Below, in pieces: positions 8,619 to 16,654 of a stretch of DNA of 48,288 nucleotides (its first letter is position 1; the number at the start of each line of letters is the position of its first letter). The notes under the pieces were generated by a model. That model saw only the letters and a program-made list of their open reading frames with translations, was not told the origin of the DNA and made no database searches. The translations under genes and the position numbers were made by a program. The stretch is from Planctomycetaceae bacterium (GTDB lineage: Bacteria; Planctomycetota; Planctomycetia; Planctomycetales; Planctomycetaceae). The stretch covers positions 1 to 48,288 of the forward strand of contig JAJDEJ010000288.1 of NCBI GenBank assembly GCA_029259815.1, given 5' to 3'.

Positions 8619-9656
8619 ATGATAGATCTGGCCCAACAACTGCCGAACACAACACGGCCAATCAGCTGGGAGGTTGTGCCGTTTGAGCCTCATCCCTTGC
8701 TGCGCAACGGGCATCTGCAAACGTTGGCCGCTGCATGGCTGACGGGAACGAACACCGAGGGCCTGTCTGGGTCACAGCACATCGTCCGGTTGTCGGACGG
8801 AGATCAACTGGCCATTCATGACAACGAACCCGAGAGCTGGACGCCAACGGATCCGGTGACGGTCCTGCTGCACGGGTTGTGTGGCTCTTCGACCAGCAAT
8901 TACATGTGCCGCATTGCCGGCAAACTCAACGATCGCGGACAACGGACCTTCCGCATCAACCTGCGTGGGTGTGGCGACGGGCAAGGCATGGCCCGCAGGC
9001 CCTATCACGCAGGGCGATCGGACGATCTGGCAGCCGTCGTTGAGTCTGTGCGATCCCTGTGCCCGCAGGCTCCCATCTCGGTGGTGGGGTTCTCTCTGGG
9101 CGGGAACATCCTTCTGAAGTGGTTGGGCGAAGCAGCGACGAGTCTGCCGGACAACCTTACCCGGGCTGTGGCAGTGAATCCACCAGCCGACTTGCAGGTC
9201 TGCACCAACAGTCTGGCGACGCTCTGGGGCGGATTCTACGACCGGCACTTCGCCAAGCTGTTGCACCAGCATGCACTGGAGACGCCTCACTGGCACGGCT
9301 ATCTTCCCGAGGACTGGTCATCGCGACGACCGAAGCGTGTGTTGGAGTTCGATGAAAAGTTGACTGCTCCCGTCGCAGGATTTGCCTCTGCGTCGGATTA
9401 CTATCATCAGTGCAGTGCAACTCGCGTCATCGGTGACATCCGCGTGCCGACGCTCATCCTCACCTCTCGGAACGATCCGCTGGTGCCTGTGTCTGTCCTG
9501 GAAACGCTGCCTTTGCCTGAGAGTGTCCAATTGCATGTCGCGCCGTCGGGTGGGCACCTTGGGTACATCGGACGTGGTCGTGGCGTGGACCCCGACCGAT
9601 ATTGGATGGATTGGCGGGTGATCGACTGGCTGACGTCCGAGACCCCGACGTCATAG
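8619..9656 (+). CDS. YheT-like alpha/beta hydrolase
   Basis: Serine hydrolase of the UPF0017/AB-hydrolase-4 family. Near the N-terminus is the family signature RNGHLQTLAAAW. The oxyanion region reads VTVLLHGLCGSSTSNYM, the nucleophile elbow is GFSLGGN with the catalytic Ser, the acid is in SRNDPLVP and the His in GGHLGYIG. The length (345 residues) is normal. It is probably cytoplasmic or membrane-associated, acting on an ester whose identity is unknown. Strand and context: first of three plus-strand genes, followed after about 140 bases by the Crp/Fnr gene. Confidence 0.88.
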   Translation: MIDLAQQLPNTTRPISWEVVPFEPHPLLRNGHLQTLAAAWLTGTNTEGLSGSQHIVRLSDGDQLAIHDNEPESWTPTDPVTVLLHGLCGSSTSNYMCRIAGKLNDRGQRTFRINLRGCGDGQGMARRPYHAGRSDDLAAVVESVRSLCPQAPISVVGFSLGGNILLKWLGEAATSLPDNLTRAVAVNPPADLQVCTNSLATLWGGFYDRHFAKLLHQHALETPHWHGYLPEDWSSRRPKRVLEFDEKLTAPVAGFASASDYYHQCSATRVIGDIRVPTLILTSRNDPLVPVSVLETLPLPESVQLHVAPSGGHLGYIGRGRGVDPDRYWMDWRVIDWLTSETPTS

Positions 9657-9794
9657 GTCACAGCCACAAGCGAGGGGCGTTGGACTGTTCCCGGTCCGTG
9701 TCAAAGAGTACGATTCGTCATCACTTGTGAGTACGCCGTCGCAGCCGGCTGCGTGTGCCTCTCTCACACATTCCCTGTTGACCATCCGTTTCCC

Positions 9795-10553
9795 ATGTCG
9801 GACCGTGTCTGGTACATCCAGAAGTGTGAGCTGTTTGAACAGCTGGCTCCCGCGGATCTTGAGATCCTGGAGTCTCGGGCTCGCATTCGGTCATTCCCCA
9901 AGAAGTCGGTCGTTTACCTGCCGCAGGACGCGGCTGACTCCGTCTATGTGATCGCAGAGGGACGCATCCGTCTCGTGTCGATCACTCCGGAGGGCAAAGA
10001 GGCGATTCACGCCATCTTTGAGCCGGGAGACCTCTTCGGTGAACTGGCCATTCTCGGTTCTGAACCACGTGAGGAGTATGCAGAAGCCGTTGTGACCTCA
10101 AAGGTGATCGCCATACCACGAGAGTCGATCGATGAGGTCATGAGGAAAAACGCTCAATTGTCCCTGGCGGTCACCAAATTGATCGGCTGGCGTCGAAAAA
10201 AGCTCGAAAGACGGCTGAGAAACCTGCTTTTTCGCTCGAACCGCGAGCGGCTGACCGGGTTGTTGTGGGAATTGACCGAGCGCTATGGACGTCGGACTGA
10301 TGAGGGCCTGCTCATCGACATCAAGCTGTCGCATCAGGATCTCGCCGGACTGATCGGCGTGACTCGCGAATCCGTGACACTGGCACTCGGTGAGCTGCAG
10401 TCGGAAGGCATGATCACGATCGGTCGTCAGCGAATTGTGGTTCTCAACGTTTCGCAACTTGCCCAGGCAGCCGGAGAGACTCAACAGACTCCCTCTGCAT
10501 CCTCTCATCAGAATGAACTTCCCAAAAATCCCCCCAGCAAGGCGCTGCGATGA
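9795..10553 (+). CDS. Crp/Fnr family transcription regulator
   Basis: N-terminal cyclic-nucleotide-binding-type beta barrel (VYVIAEGRIRLVS, then GDLFGELAILG) and a C-terminal winged helix (LSHQDLAGLIGVTRESVT). The recognition helix keeps the Arg-Glu pair that in E. coli CRP reads the TGTGA half-site; the next contact Arg is replaced by Leu. No FNR-type N-terminal cysteine cluster is seen, so an oxygen-sensing iron-sulfur role is unlikely. The ligand is unknown. ATG 9795 is preferred over a GTG at 9753 because the conserved protein begins at about SDRVWYIQ; no strong ribosome-binding site is seen for either. A CRP-like site lies 19 bases after the stop. Confidence 0.88.
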   Translation: MSDRVWYIQKCELFEQLAPADLEILESRARIRSFPKKSVVYLPQDAADSVYVIAEGRIRLVSITPEGKEAIHAIFEPGDLFGELAILGSEPREEYAEAVVTSKVIAIPRESIDEVMRKNAQLSLAVTKLIGWRRKKLERRLRNLLFRSNRERLTGLLWELTERYGRRTDEGLLIDIKLSHQDLAGLIGVTRESVTLALGELQSEGMITIGRQRIVVLNVSQLAQAAGETQQTPSASSHQNELPKNPPSKALR

Positions 10554-10571
10554 GTTCTCAATCATGTGATT

Positions 10572-10587
10572 TGTGGCTTACATCACA
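10572..10587. promoter_or_regulatory. Candidate CRP-family operator
   Basis: TGTGG-CTTACA-TCACA matches TGTGA-N6-TCACA at 9 of 10 defined bases. It lies between the Crp/Fnr gene and the zinc-finger membrane protein gene, 87 bases before the latter's start. An extra TGTGAT half-site lies just upstream (10565-10570). The conserved Arg-Glu of the regulator's recognition helix agrees with this half-site. Binding is inferred only. Confidence 0.4.
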
Positions 10588-10673
10588 GAATGTCTTTGGT
10601 CAATCGCCGATAATGAGTTGAAAGCTCGATACCGACTGCCACATTCGCTCGGTATCACCAATGGTGCCCATCC

Positions 10674-11081
10674 ATGACGAACGATTCAAAATCAACAACT
10701 TGGGAGGCATGTCCTCAGGGGACCCTGTCTGGTCTCACGACGGGGCTGAAGCGGCAACATCGTCGTGAGGAGTTGAGGCGTGTGGCTGGGGTCGTGTCTG
10801 TATTGCTCATCGCTGTCACCGCCGGTTGGTATGCTGTCCGGTCGACCGGCGATCGTCCAGAGTTTCACTTCGGTGGCATCGCCTGCTCGGAAGTGCATCA
10901 AGCCATGCCTGCGTATCTCGCGGGGGACTTGGACGAGACGGTCGTCCAGAAGATCGACACGCATCTCGCGGAATGCCCGCACTGCCAGAAGTACATACAG
11001 GAAATGCATCCTGCCAACGCGCACGCCAGTGTGCAGACATCCGATCAACCCAAAACCACGTTGGTCGCTGCACGTTTCTGA
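10674..11081 (+). CDS. Membrane-anchored putative zinc-finger (anti-sigma-like) protein
   Basis: 135 residues: a basic N-terminal segment (KRQHRREELRR), one membrane helix at about 38-57 (VAGVVSVLLIAVTAGWYAV), then a zf-HC2-like module with CSEVHQAMPAYLAGDLDE and HLAECPHCQKYIQEM, the H-x3-C-x2-C of the family. In typical anti-sigma factors the zinc finger precedes the membrane helix and faces the cytoplasm. Here it follows the helix, and the basic residues before the helix suggest it faces outward. It may therefore not bind a sigma factor at all. It lies downstream of the Crp/Fnr gene and a CRP-like site. Confidence 0.65.
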   Translation: MTNDSKSTTWEACPQGTLSGLTTGLKRQHRREELRRVAGVVSVLLIAVTAGWYAVRSTGDRPEFHFGGIACSEVHQAMPAYLAGDLDETVVQKIDTHLAECPHCQKYIQEMHPANAHASVQTSDQPKTTLVAARF

Positions 11082-11086
11082 CGAGC

Positions 11087-11124
11087 ATGTTTCTGACGAG
11101 ACCGTCTGCTCTGTCAGGAAACAT
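11087..11124. terminator. Candidate hairpin between convergent genes
   Basis: ATGTTTCTGAC (11087-11097) pairs with GTCAGGAAACAT (11113-11124) with one bulge. It lies just after the plus-strand zinc-finger gene and overlaps the stop codon of the minus-strand membrane protein. No strong T-tract is seen. A 12-base direct repeat GTTTCTGACGAG (11074-11085 and 11089-11100, period 15) spans the plus-strand stop codon. Confidence 0.35.
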
Positions 11125-11578
11125 CTCTCTCGAGTTCTTCCGGCGTGACTTGTTCTCTCCCCAAGAGAATAAACATCCCACCCAGGCCAATCGTCTGGAG
11201 CATGGGCACGTCCGTCAGTGTGATGACTGAGAACGCCCAGCGACGGACGAAGTAATGCTGCAACGAATCGTCGACAGCAGGTAGCCACGTCATCGATTCG
11301 TAGAGACCGACACCCAGAACTCCGAGCATTCCGATCATCATGATGGACCAACCGACGATGCGCGAGAGAAAGCTGGAAAGCCGGATCGGAATGAGGTACG
11401 CGATCGGTGCGAGGATCACCAGCCAGGCCCCGTGACAGGCGATGAGAGCGGGGAGGGGGGGGCCACAGCCCCAGGGACCACAGATGCTGTGAGTGGCAGA
11501 CAGAGGCAGATCGCCAATCTGAAGCACGCCCCACAGCACGAGCCCCCACGCCACCCAAGGACCGTATTTCGCAAACAT
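11114..11578 (-). CDS. Hypothetical four-helix membrane protein
   Basis: I do not recognise the family. The 154-residue product has about four membrane segments (WVAWGLVLWGVLQI; PALIACHGAWLVILAPIAYL; IVGWSIMMIGMLGVLGVGLY; MLQTIGLGGMFILLG). A Cys/Gly/Pro-rich loop, SICGPWGCGPPLPAL, follows the first. ATG 11578 is chosen because GGAG lies 6 bases upstream; the open frame continues 135 bases further. A small lipoprotein frame ends 16 bases upstream, so the two may be co-transcribed. Confidence 0.65.
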   Translation of the reverse strand: MFAKYGPWVAWGLVLWGVLQIGDLPLSATHSICGPWGCGPPLPALIACHGAWLVILAPIAYLIPIRLSSFLSRIVGWSIMMIGMLGVLGVGLYESMTWLPAVDDSLQHYFVRRWAFSVITLTDVPMLQTIGLGGMFILLGREQVTPEELERDVS

Positions 11579-11594
11579 GATAACTCCGCTTGCT

Positions 11595-11810
11595 TCATCG
11601 GTTTCCTGAACCGCCGTCCGTGGTCTGTGAATTCTCCTCCATGCTTGTCTCGCCAAAGTCGTGCACCGGTTGACGTGTCCCACTTCCGGATTCAGAAGAC
11701 GGTCGGGCCGCACCTGACGCCGGTGCCGGCCTGCTACCTTCGCAGCCGCTCAGTGAAAGGCCCAGCGATGCCTGCAGACAAACCCAGACGAACAGAGTGA
11801 TCGTCGACAA
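11595..11810 (-). CDS. Possible small lipoprotein
   Basis: From a TTG at 11810 the frame gives about 71 residues. A hydrophobic leader ITLFVWVCLQASLGLSLSGC ends in a lipobox LSGC, followed by a polar Ser/Gly/Pro-rich tail. The frame stays open upstream to 12356, but that part overlaps the DUF1559 gene and the MITE-like element and does not look like protein. The weak points are the TTG start and lack of a clear ribosome-binding site. Its position 16 bases before a membrane-protein gene supports it slightly. Confidence 0.4.
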   Translation of the reverse strand: MSTITLFVWVCLQASLGLSLSGCEGSRPAPASGAARPSSESGSGTRQPVHDFGETSMEENSQTTDGGSGNR

Positions 11811-11866
11811 GTATTGTCTTGGTTGCCAAGGAGTCGACCAGTCAAAGCTGTCTACGTCATGTCGGT

Positions 11867-12012
11867 TAGGCTCTGTCGGAAAACTCCAATGGAGTCGTCT
11901 CGCTCCGCGAGACGAACGGATGAAGGGTACGGATTCCAAGCACGAGAGTCGTCCGTCGACCCGCTCATCACGCGGAGCGTGATGGCGACCATGAGTTTTC
12001 CGACAAAGCCTA
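11867..12012. mobile_element. 146-base MITE-like element with TA-flanked terminal inverted repeats
   Basis: The ends are 18-base inverted repeats GGCTYTGTCGGAAAACTC (11869-11886 and 11993-12010) with one mismatch, each bordered outside by TA, as in a TA target-site duplication. Inside are two 19-base hairpins with 3-base loops: CGTCTCGC-TCC-GCGAGACG (11896-11914) and CATCACGC-GGA-GCGTGATG (11966-11984). It has no coding capacity, so a transposase would have to act in trans. The right end forms the TAG stop codon of the DUF1559 gene. Confidence 0.65.
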
Positions 12013-12978
12013 GAATTCTGCAACGACCTCTCCTCCGTTTCGTGTGACCAATGCTCGAAGCGTCTCGAGATCCAGTGACTCGCTGACGAATCGAACAGAC
12101 CCGTCACCAAGCAGCACATGCGCACCACCCGTATGAAAGCTGAAGATCTCTTCAAAGGGACCGCAGTTGTTGGTTGTCCAGGGACAACTTGGCGGGCCAT
12201 TCTGTGGCGACTTGTTGTTATTGATGCCCTTGGAGACTCCGATTGCACTGTCCGGCTCGGCCCAACGCCAAAATCTGCGGAGTTCGCCATCGACCGGATC
12301 CAGGTAGACATGACCAGGTTGCATGCGTTCATCCCGCCCGCTGTCCTCGGCCACAAAGATCGAATTGCTCAACCCATCGGTCACATTCGCAATGCGTTGC
12401 CACTCGCGGGTGAGCGATCCATCAGCCCGCAATGCACTGTCGCCGATTCCCGTTACGGGGTCCAAATCGACATAGTAAGTCGCAGCATAGTCGGTCGCCC
12501 CAAAACTATCCTGATCCACAGGCGAAGACCGCCAAGCGTTCGTCGGACAGATAAACGTTGAGACCGCCTGTTTCGCTGCTGCGATGTTCCCGGGCGTCTC
12601 GTTGTAGGCAAATTGAAAGTCAAACTGCTGGTAGGTATTCGCCTGATCAAGCAGTGGCAGGAGTTGACTGAACAACGAATGTGGGCCAAATGTCGTTGTC
12701 GGGCTGGGGGTGCTGAAGTTCGTGCCCTGTCCTCCCGACGGCAGACGAAGGTAGGTGCTTTCATAATTATGAATCGCCAGCCCGATCTGCTTGAGGTGAT
12801 TGCGACACTGCGTTCGTCGAGCCGCTTCGCGAGCCTGTTGGACGGCTGGCAACAACAGGGAAATCAGAATGGCGATGATTGCAATGACCACCAACAACTC
12901 GATCAGGGTAAATCCCCTTCGATTTCTAAGATCGCGACCAGTTGTCACGATCGCTTCTGCACACTGGTGTTCCTGCAT
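12010..12978 (-). CDS. DUF1559 protein with prepilin-type N-terminal methylation motif
   Basis: A short basic leader is followed by [18 protein letters not shown], the type IV prepilin/pseudopilin cleavage and membrane motif. Next comes the DUF1559 hallmark [17 protein letters not shown] and the C-terminal [17 protein letters not shown]. Planctomycetes carry dozens of such proteins, presumably exported by a type II secretion-like system; the role is unknown. The protein ends in EVVAEF, close to the usual family end, and its TAG stop is formed by the inserted MITE-like element. ATG 12978 is chosen (GGGAG about 11 bases upstream); ATG 13002 is an in-frame alternative. Confidence 0.9.
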   Translation of the reverse strand: MQEHQCAEAIVTTGRDLRNRRGFTLIELLVVIAIIAILISLLLPAVQQAREAARRTQCRNHLKQIGLAIHNYESTYLRLPSGGQGTNFSTPSPTTTFGPHSLFSQLLPLLDQANTYQQFDFQFAYNETPGNIAAAKQAVSTFICPTNAWRSSPVDQDSFGATDYAATYYVDLDPVTGIGDSALRADGSLTREWQRIANVTDGLSNSIFVAEDSGRDERMQPGHVYLDPVDGELRRFWRWAEPDSAIGVSKGINNNKSPQNGPPSCPWTTNNCGPFEEIFSFHTGGAHVLLGDGSVRFVSESLDLETLRALVTRNGGEVVAEF

Positions 12979-13098
12979 CTCAGATCTCACTCCCTGAGTC
13001 ATCGTGTTTCGGCTTGACGACTCTGAGATTACGAGATGCCAATGGTCGTGTCGGTGAAGTTGGTCACACTTTGCAAGCGGAAACCGATGCGATGCGCC

Positions 13099-14214
13099 TC
13101 ACATCGCTGATGCCGACAACATCCATCGCGAGGCGTAAGCGGCCACGCCTGCAACCGGTGCTGTGATGCACCAGGCAGCCAGCACGGTACGGATGAAGCT
13201 CCAGTCAGCCTGACGATTAACCGTCCCGATTCCGAACAGGGCTCCACACGAGACGTGAGTCGTCGACACGGGCATGCCGAATCGACTGGCACAGGTCACC
13301 AGGAACGCCGTCACCGCGTTCGCAGTGAAGCCCTGCCCCGCGTTCATTTGGGTGATGCGATGACTGAGCGACTCTGCCACGCGCTTCGCTCCGGAGACGC
13401 CGCCGATGGCCATCACAATCCCGATCAGCAACAAGCTCGGCATCGCGCCCCAACTGGCTGACATCAACAACAGGGCTGCGATTTTTGGTGTGTCGTTCAG
13501 TCCACGGGCGAAACCGACGAGACCGGCTGACAGGAAGTGCAACGCATCGAGTGTTCGGCCCGCATCAACACCGAACGCCGTTCCCGCATATCGCTCGCGG
13601 CAGGTTGTCGCTGAACCGAGCGAAACTGTCAAAACCTCAACACGTGCTGCAGCCATTGCGAAGTCTCCACTCGGGATCACTTCGATCACCTCGGGACCGC
13701 TGCAAACGCACGTCTCGCGCGTGACCCCTGTCGCGATTCGGATCTGGCGCAGCAGGACATAGAGCAGCATCGTCGCCACGATAGCGACGAGCGGGCTGAG
13801 CAGCAGCGGCAAGACCAGCTTTCCTCCGACATTGCCCCATGCGACCGAGTTGCTCTCGGCGACAGCCGATCCGATCATCGCTCCCAGAATGGCGTGGGTC
13901 GTCGAGATCGGAAAGCCGAGTCGAGAAGCCAGTAGGACGGTCGCCGCGGCACCAAATCCAATCGACACGCCAAACCCGGGCAACGCCAGGACTTCATCGG
14001 CGACCAGCCCCTTTCCGGAGAACCGCAGCAGCAGTTCGTGGGCGAAGGCGACCGACAATGCCGACCCGCACAGGGTCGTCAGCGTCCCCCACACGAGCGC
14101 GAGCCGATAGGATGTCGTGCTGCTGCCATACAGAGTGGCCACGCCTTTGAAGTTGTCGTTGGCACCATTGGCAAAGGCGAGAAGCAATGCAGTTGCCACC
14201 GCGATCCACATCAT
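13099..14214 (-). CDS. PiT-family inorganic phosphate transporter
   Basis: Multi-pass inner-membrane permease of the phosphate:cation symporter family. The two inverted signature repeats are visible: FANGANDNFKG with FPISTTHAILGAMIG in the N-terminal half, and GLNDTPKIAA with MPVSTTHVSCGALFG in the C-terminal half. About ten hydrophobic segments surround a hydrophilic central loop. The length (about 372 residues) fits a short PiT. ATG 14214 overlaps the ArsS stop as ATGA, so translation is coupled. Because it sits behind arsM and arsS, it may move phosphate or arsenate, or an arsenic product; that is inference from position. Confidence 0.88.
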   Translation of the reverse strand: MMWIAVATALLLAFANGANDNFKGVATLYGSSTTSYRLALVWGTLTTLCGSALSVAFAHELLLRFSGKGLVADEVLALPGFGVSIGFGAAATVLLASRLGFPISTTHAILGAMIGSAVAESNSVAWGNVGGKLVLPLLLSPLVAIVATMLLYVLLRQIRIATGVTRETCVCSGPEVIEVIPSGDFAMAAARVEVLTVSLGSATTCRERYAGTAFGVDAGRTLDALHFLSAGLVGFARGLNDTPKIAALLLMSASWGAMPSLLLIGIVMAIGGVSGAKRVAESLSHRITQMNAGQGFTANAVTAFLVTCASRFGMPVSTTHVSCGALFGIGTVNRQADWSFIRTVLAAWCITAPVAGVAAYASRWMLSASAM

Positions 14215-15272
14215 TCGGCAACTCCGTTCAACAGAGCGCCCTGACAACTCGATCCCGCGCCAGCCGTACAGCCGTAACAGTGACGCCCGGTGAGGATGCG
14301 ACGGTCGTTGAACGATGCCTCATCGTACTCACTGACGTGCTGGGCGAGAGACTGATTGACGTTCAGGTCGAGCATCTGATTGAAGTCGCAGTCGTACAGG
14401 TAACCCTCCCAGTCGACGGACAGTGTCGAACGGCACATCACCGCATCGACCGCCTGTGGGTTGAACGAGTTGACCAACAGCTCCATGTAAGATTCGTATT
14501 TCTGCGAACTCAGCAGATCGTCCAGGAACCGGCTGATGGGCATGTTGGTAATGGTGTAGAGCTGGTTGAACTCGATGCCAAAACGATCGCGAAGTTGGTT
14601 GCGGTATGCGTCTTCCAGACCTTGCTGGTCCGGCGGCAGCGATGGTCCGACCGGGTTAAAGACGAGGCTCAAAGTCATTCCGGTGTCAGGTTGGCCATAG
14701 CCGTAATCGTTCAACAGTTGGAGCCCTTGAATCGATTTCTGAAAAACGCCGTCGCCCCGTTGGCTGTCGCAGTTCTCTTCCAGATAACACGGCAATGACG
14801 CCACGACTTCAACCTTGTGCGCGGCGAGGAAGTCAGGAAGATGAGTGAACCCTGGTGCTGTCAGGATCGTCAGATTGCAACGGTCGATCACGTGTCGGTC
14901 GAGTTTGCGAATCTCAGTGACGAACCAGTCGAAGTGCGGGTTCATCTCGGGAGCGCCGCCGGTCAGATCGACTTGCCATATGCTCGATCGCTGAATTGCC
15001 TCCAGACACGCCTGCATGGTCTCGCGGGTCATGATCTCACGTCGATCGGGACCCGCATCGACATGACAGTGCCGGCACGTCTGATTGCAGAGCTTGCCCA
15101 AATTGATCTGCAGCGTTTCGACGACACTGGCTGTCAGCGATGGCAACCCGTGGTTCTCCAGTGTGTCGTGAAAGCTCGGCACGGCACATGCGTCAACTGG
15201 TTCAAGAATGGACAACTGATTCGCCGCATCGGCGAGTGGACTGCCTTGTCGTTTCAGACTCTGAAGTGGCAT
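14211..15272 (-). CDS. arsS: Arsenosugar biosynthesis radical SAM protein ArsS
   Basis: Radical SAM enzyme thought to join a 5'-deoxyadenosyl group to dimethylarsinous acid on the way to arsenosugars. The [4Fe-4S]/SAM motif CNQTCRHCHVDAGP (C-x3-C-x2-C) is visible near residue 50, then LTGGAPEMNPHF. The DUF3641-type C-terminal half has conserved cysteines at SLPCYLEENCD, CDFNQM and CYGCTAGAGSSCQG. ATG 15272 has GAGGAAG about 6 bases upstream and is preferred over a GTG at 15302 that overlaps the arsM stop. It lies directly between arsM and a PiT transporter. The assignment rests on the motifs and on arsM next door. Confidence 0.85.
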   Translation of the reverse strand: MPLQSLKRQGSPLADAANQLSILEPVDACAVPSFHDTLENHGLPSLTASVVETLQINLGKLCNQTCRHCHVDAGPDRREIMTRETMQACLEAIQRSSIWQVDLTGGAPEMNPHFDWFVTEIRKLDRHVIDRCNLTILTAPGFTHLPDFLAAHKVEVVASLPCYLEENCDSQRGDGVFQKSIQGLQLLNDYGYGQPDTGMTLSLVFNPVGPSLPPDQQGLEDAYRNQLRDRFGIEFNQLYTITNMPISRFLDDLLSSQKYESYMELLVNSFNPQAVDAVMCRSTLSVDWEGYLYDCDFNQMLDLNVNQSLAQHVSEYDEASFNDRRILTGRHCYGCTAGAGSSCQGALLNGVAE

Positions 15273-15301
15273 CAATTCTTCCTCATGATTGTGTGATACC
15301 A

Positions 15302-16489
15302 CTAGCAGCAGCTTCCATCGTCACCGCAACATGCTTCCTGAGACTCGATGGTCACGTCGTAGTCCTGCCCCTTCGTCTCTCGAGGATCACGCTGCTTCGA
15401 CCGTTTGCAGTCAAACTGCTCCGCATTGTCCAACGAGATCGGCTCGATTGGTTCCACCGGCTCGAAACTGTCGCGATACGGTTGTTGTTGCAACAGGTTG
15501 AATGTCTTGTCACAGACGGCCATGCGTTCGCCACGCGGGAACGTATGCCCATCATCATCCTCGACTTTGCGAAACGGGCCTTTGTAGATCAATGCCTGAT
15601 TGCGTTCGAGGCATGGCCCCTGCTTGCCTTTGAAGGCCACGACCGTCACCGAACGAAACTCGATGCCCTCGATGGTCTGCCATGGTTCCGACTGACGTTT
15701 CACGATCTCCATGCCGTGAAATCCGGCCTCAGCAAAGGCTTCGAGGAACTGATCCTCGCGGAAGGCTCCCGACAGGCAGCCCGACCACAGGCGTCCGTCC
15801 TGTTGTAAGTGCTCGGGGACACTCTCATCGGAAACGATGTCGCTGATGGCCGCTCGTCCACCCCGTTTGAGCACACGAAACATCTCGCCAAAGAGCTGTC
15901 GCCGATCCTCGAGCCGCACAAGATTCAACACACAGTTCGACACAATGCAGTCGACCGAGTCGCTGGCGACAAGTGGCCGTTGACGACGCAACCGATCCAC
16001 GATTGACCGGGAGGCCAACCAGTCGCCTGGCGAGTGTATGGGTTGTTGCTTGAGTTGTTGGCCAAACAAGTCGAGGTCGAGCTGTAAGTCTTGAATCAGA
16101 CCGTACCGGAAGTTGACATTCGAAAACCCCAGTCGCTCTGCAACGGTCGACTGATGTTTGCGAGCCAATGCTAACATCTCGGTGTTACAGTCGACGCCGA
16201 TCACCTGACCGTGCTGACCGACCACTTGGGCCAGCATGTAACACAGTTTGCCGGCACCCGAACCAAGATCAAGTACCGTCTCACCTGAGCGAACGTACGG
16301 AGTTGGGTCGCCGCAGCCGTAGTCCTTGTCGATGATCTCTTGAGGGATTGCCGCGAGGAAATCCCCCGCATACTCGACCGGACAGCACAGTGCTGATTCG
16401 ACCGCTTGTGACGCCGCCGCATATCGTTCGTAGACGGCTGCTTCACTCGCCCCATTCATGAAGTTGGATAACGCTTCCATGTAGTCCAT
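15302..16489 (-). CDS. arsM: Arsenite S-adenosylmethionine methyltransferase ArsM
   Basis: Methylates As(III) in the cytoplasm with SAM. The class I methyltransferase motif VLDLGSGAGKLCYMLA is visible, followed by VIGVDCNTEMLALAR. The three family cysteines appear at ALCCPVEY, VSNCVLNL and SGCLSGAF. A C-terminal extension carries PCLERNQALIYKGPF and a Cys-rich end (EACCGDDGSCC) that may bind arsenic. The conserved protein starts at about MDYMEALSNF; ATG 16489 or 16480 are both possible, while the open frame runs to 16633. It is 29 bases upstream of arsS, in one cluster with the PiT gene. A general SAM methyltransferase is the fallback call. Confidence 0.85.
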   Translation of the reverse strand: MDYMEALSNFMNGASEAAVYERYAAASQAVESALCCPVEYAGDFLAAIPQEIIDKDYGCGDPTPYVRSGETVLDLGSGAGKLCYMLAQVVGQHGQVIGVDCNTEMLALARKHQSTVAERLGFSNVNFRYGLIQDLQLDLDLFGQQLKQQPIHSPGDWLASRSIVDRLRRQRPLVASDSVDCIVSNCVLNLVRLEDRRQLFGEMFRVLKRGGRAAISDIVSDESVPEHLQQDGRLWSGCLSGAFREDQFLEAFAEAGFHGMEIVKRQSEPWQTIEGIEFRSVTVVAFKGKQGPCLERNQALIYKGPFRKVEDDDGHTFPRGERMAVCDKTFNLLQQQPYRDSFEPVEPIEPISLDNAEQFDCKRSKQRDPRETKGQDYDVTIESQEACCGDDGSCC

Positions 16490-16654
16490 TCCAGATGCAT
16501 TGTCTTGAAAACTGTGTTGAGCCAATACGATCGCAAGCACTGACGTCAGCGTCTGTGATTCAACACACAATAGCAATTGCAACGCGGAGAATCGCCGCAG
16601 ACGACTCCTCTCCGGAGCCGATCCCCGTTCCATCGCTGCATCGATGTCGTCAGA

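Noticed and set aside
11811-12356. Upstream part of a 253-codon minus-strand frame
   Set aside because: It overlaps the DUF1559 gene and the MITE-like element in another frame; its peptides come from repeat DNA. Only the last 71 codons look like a possible lipoprotein.
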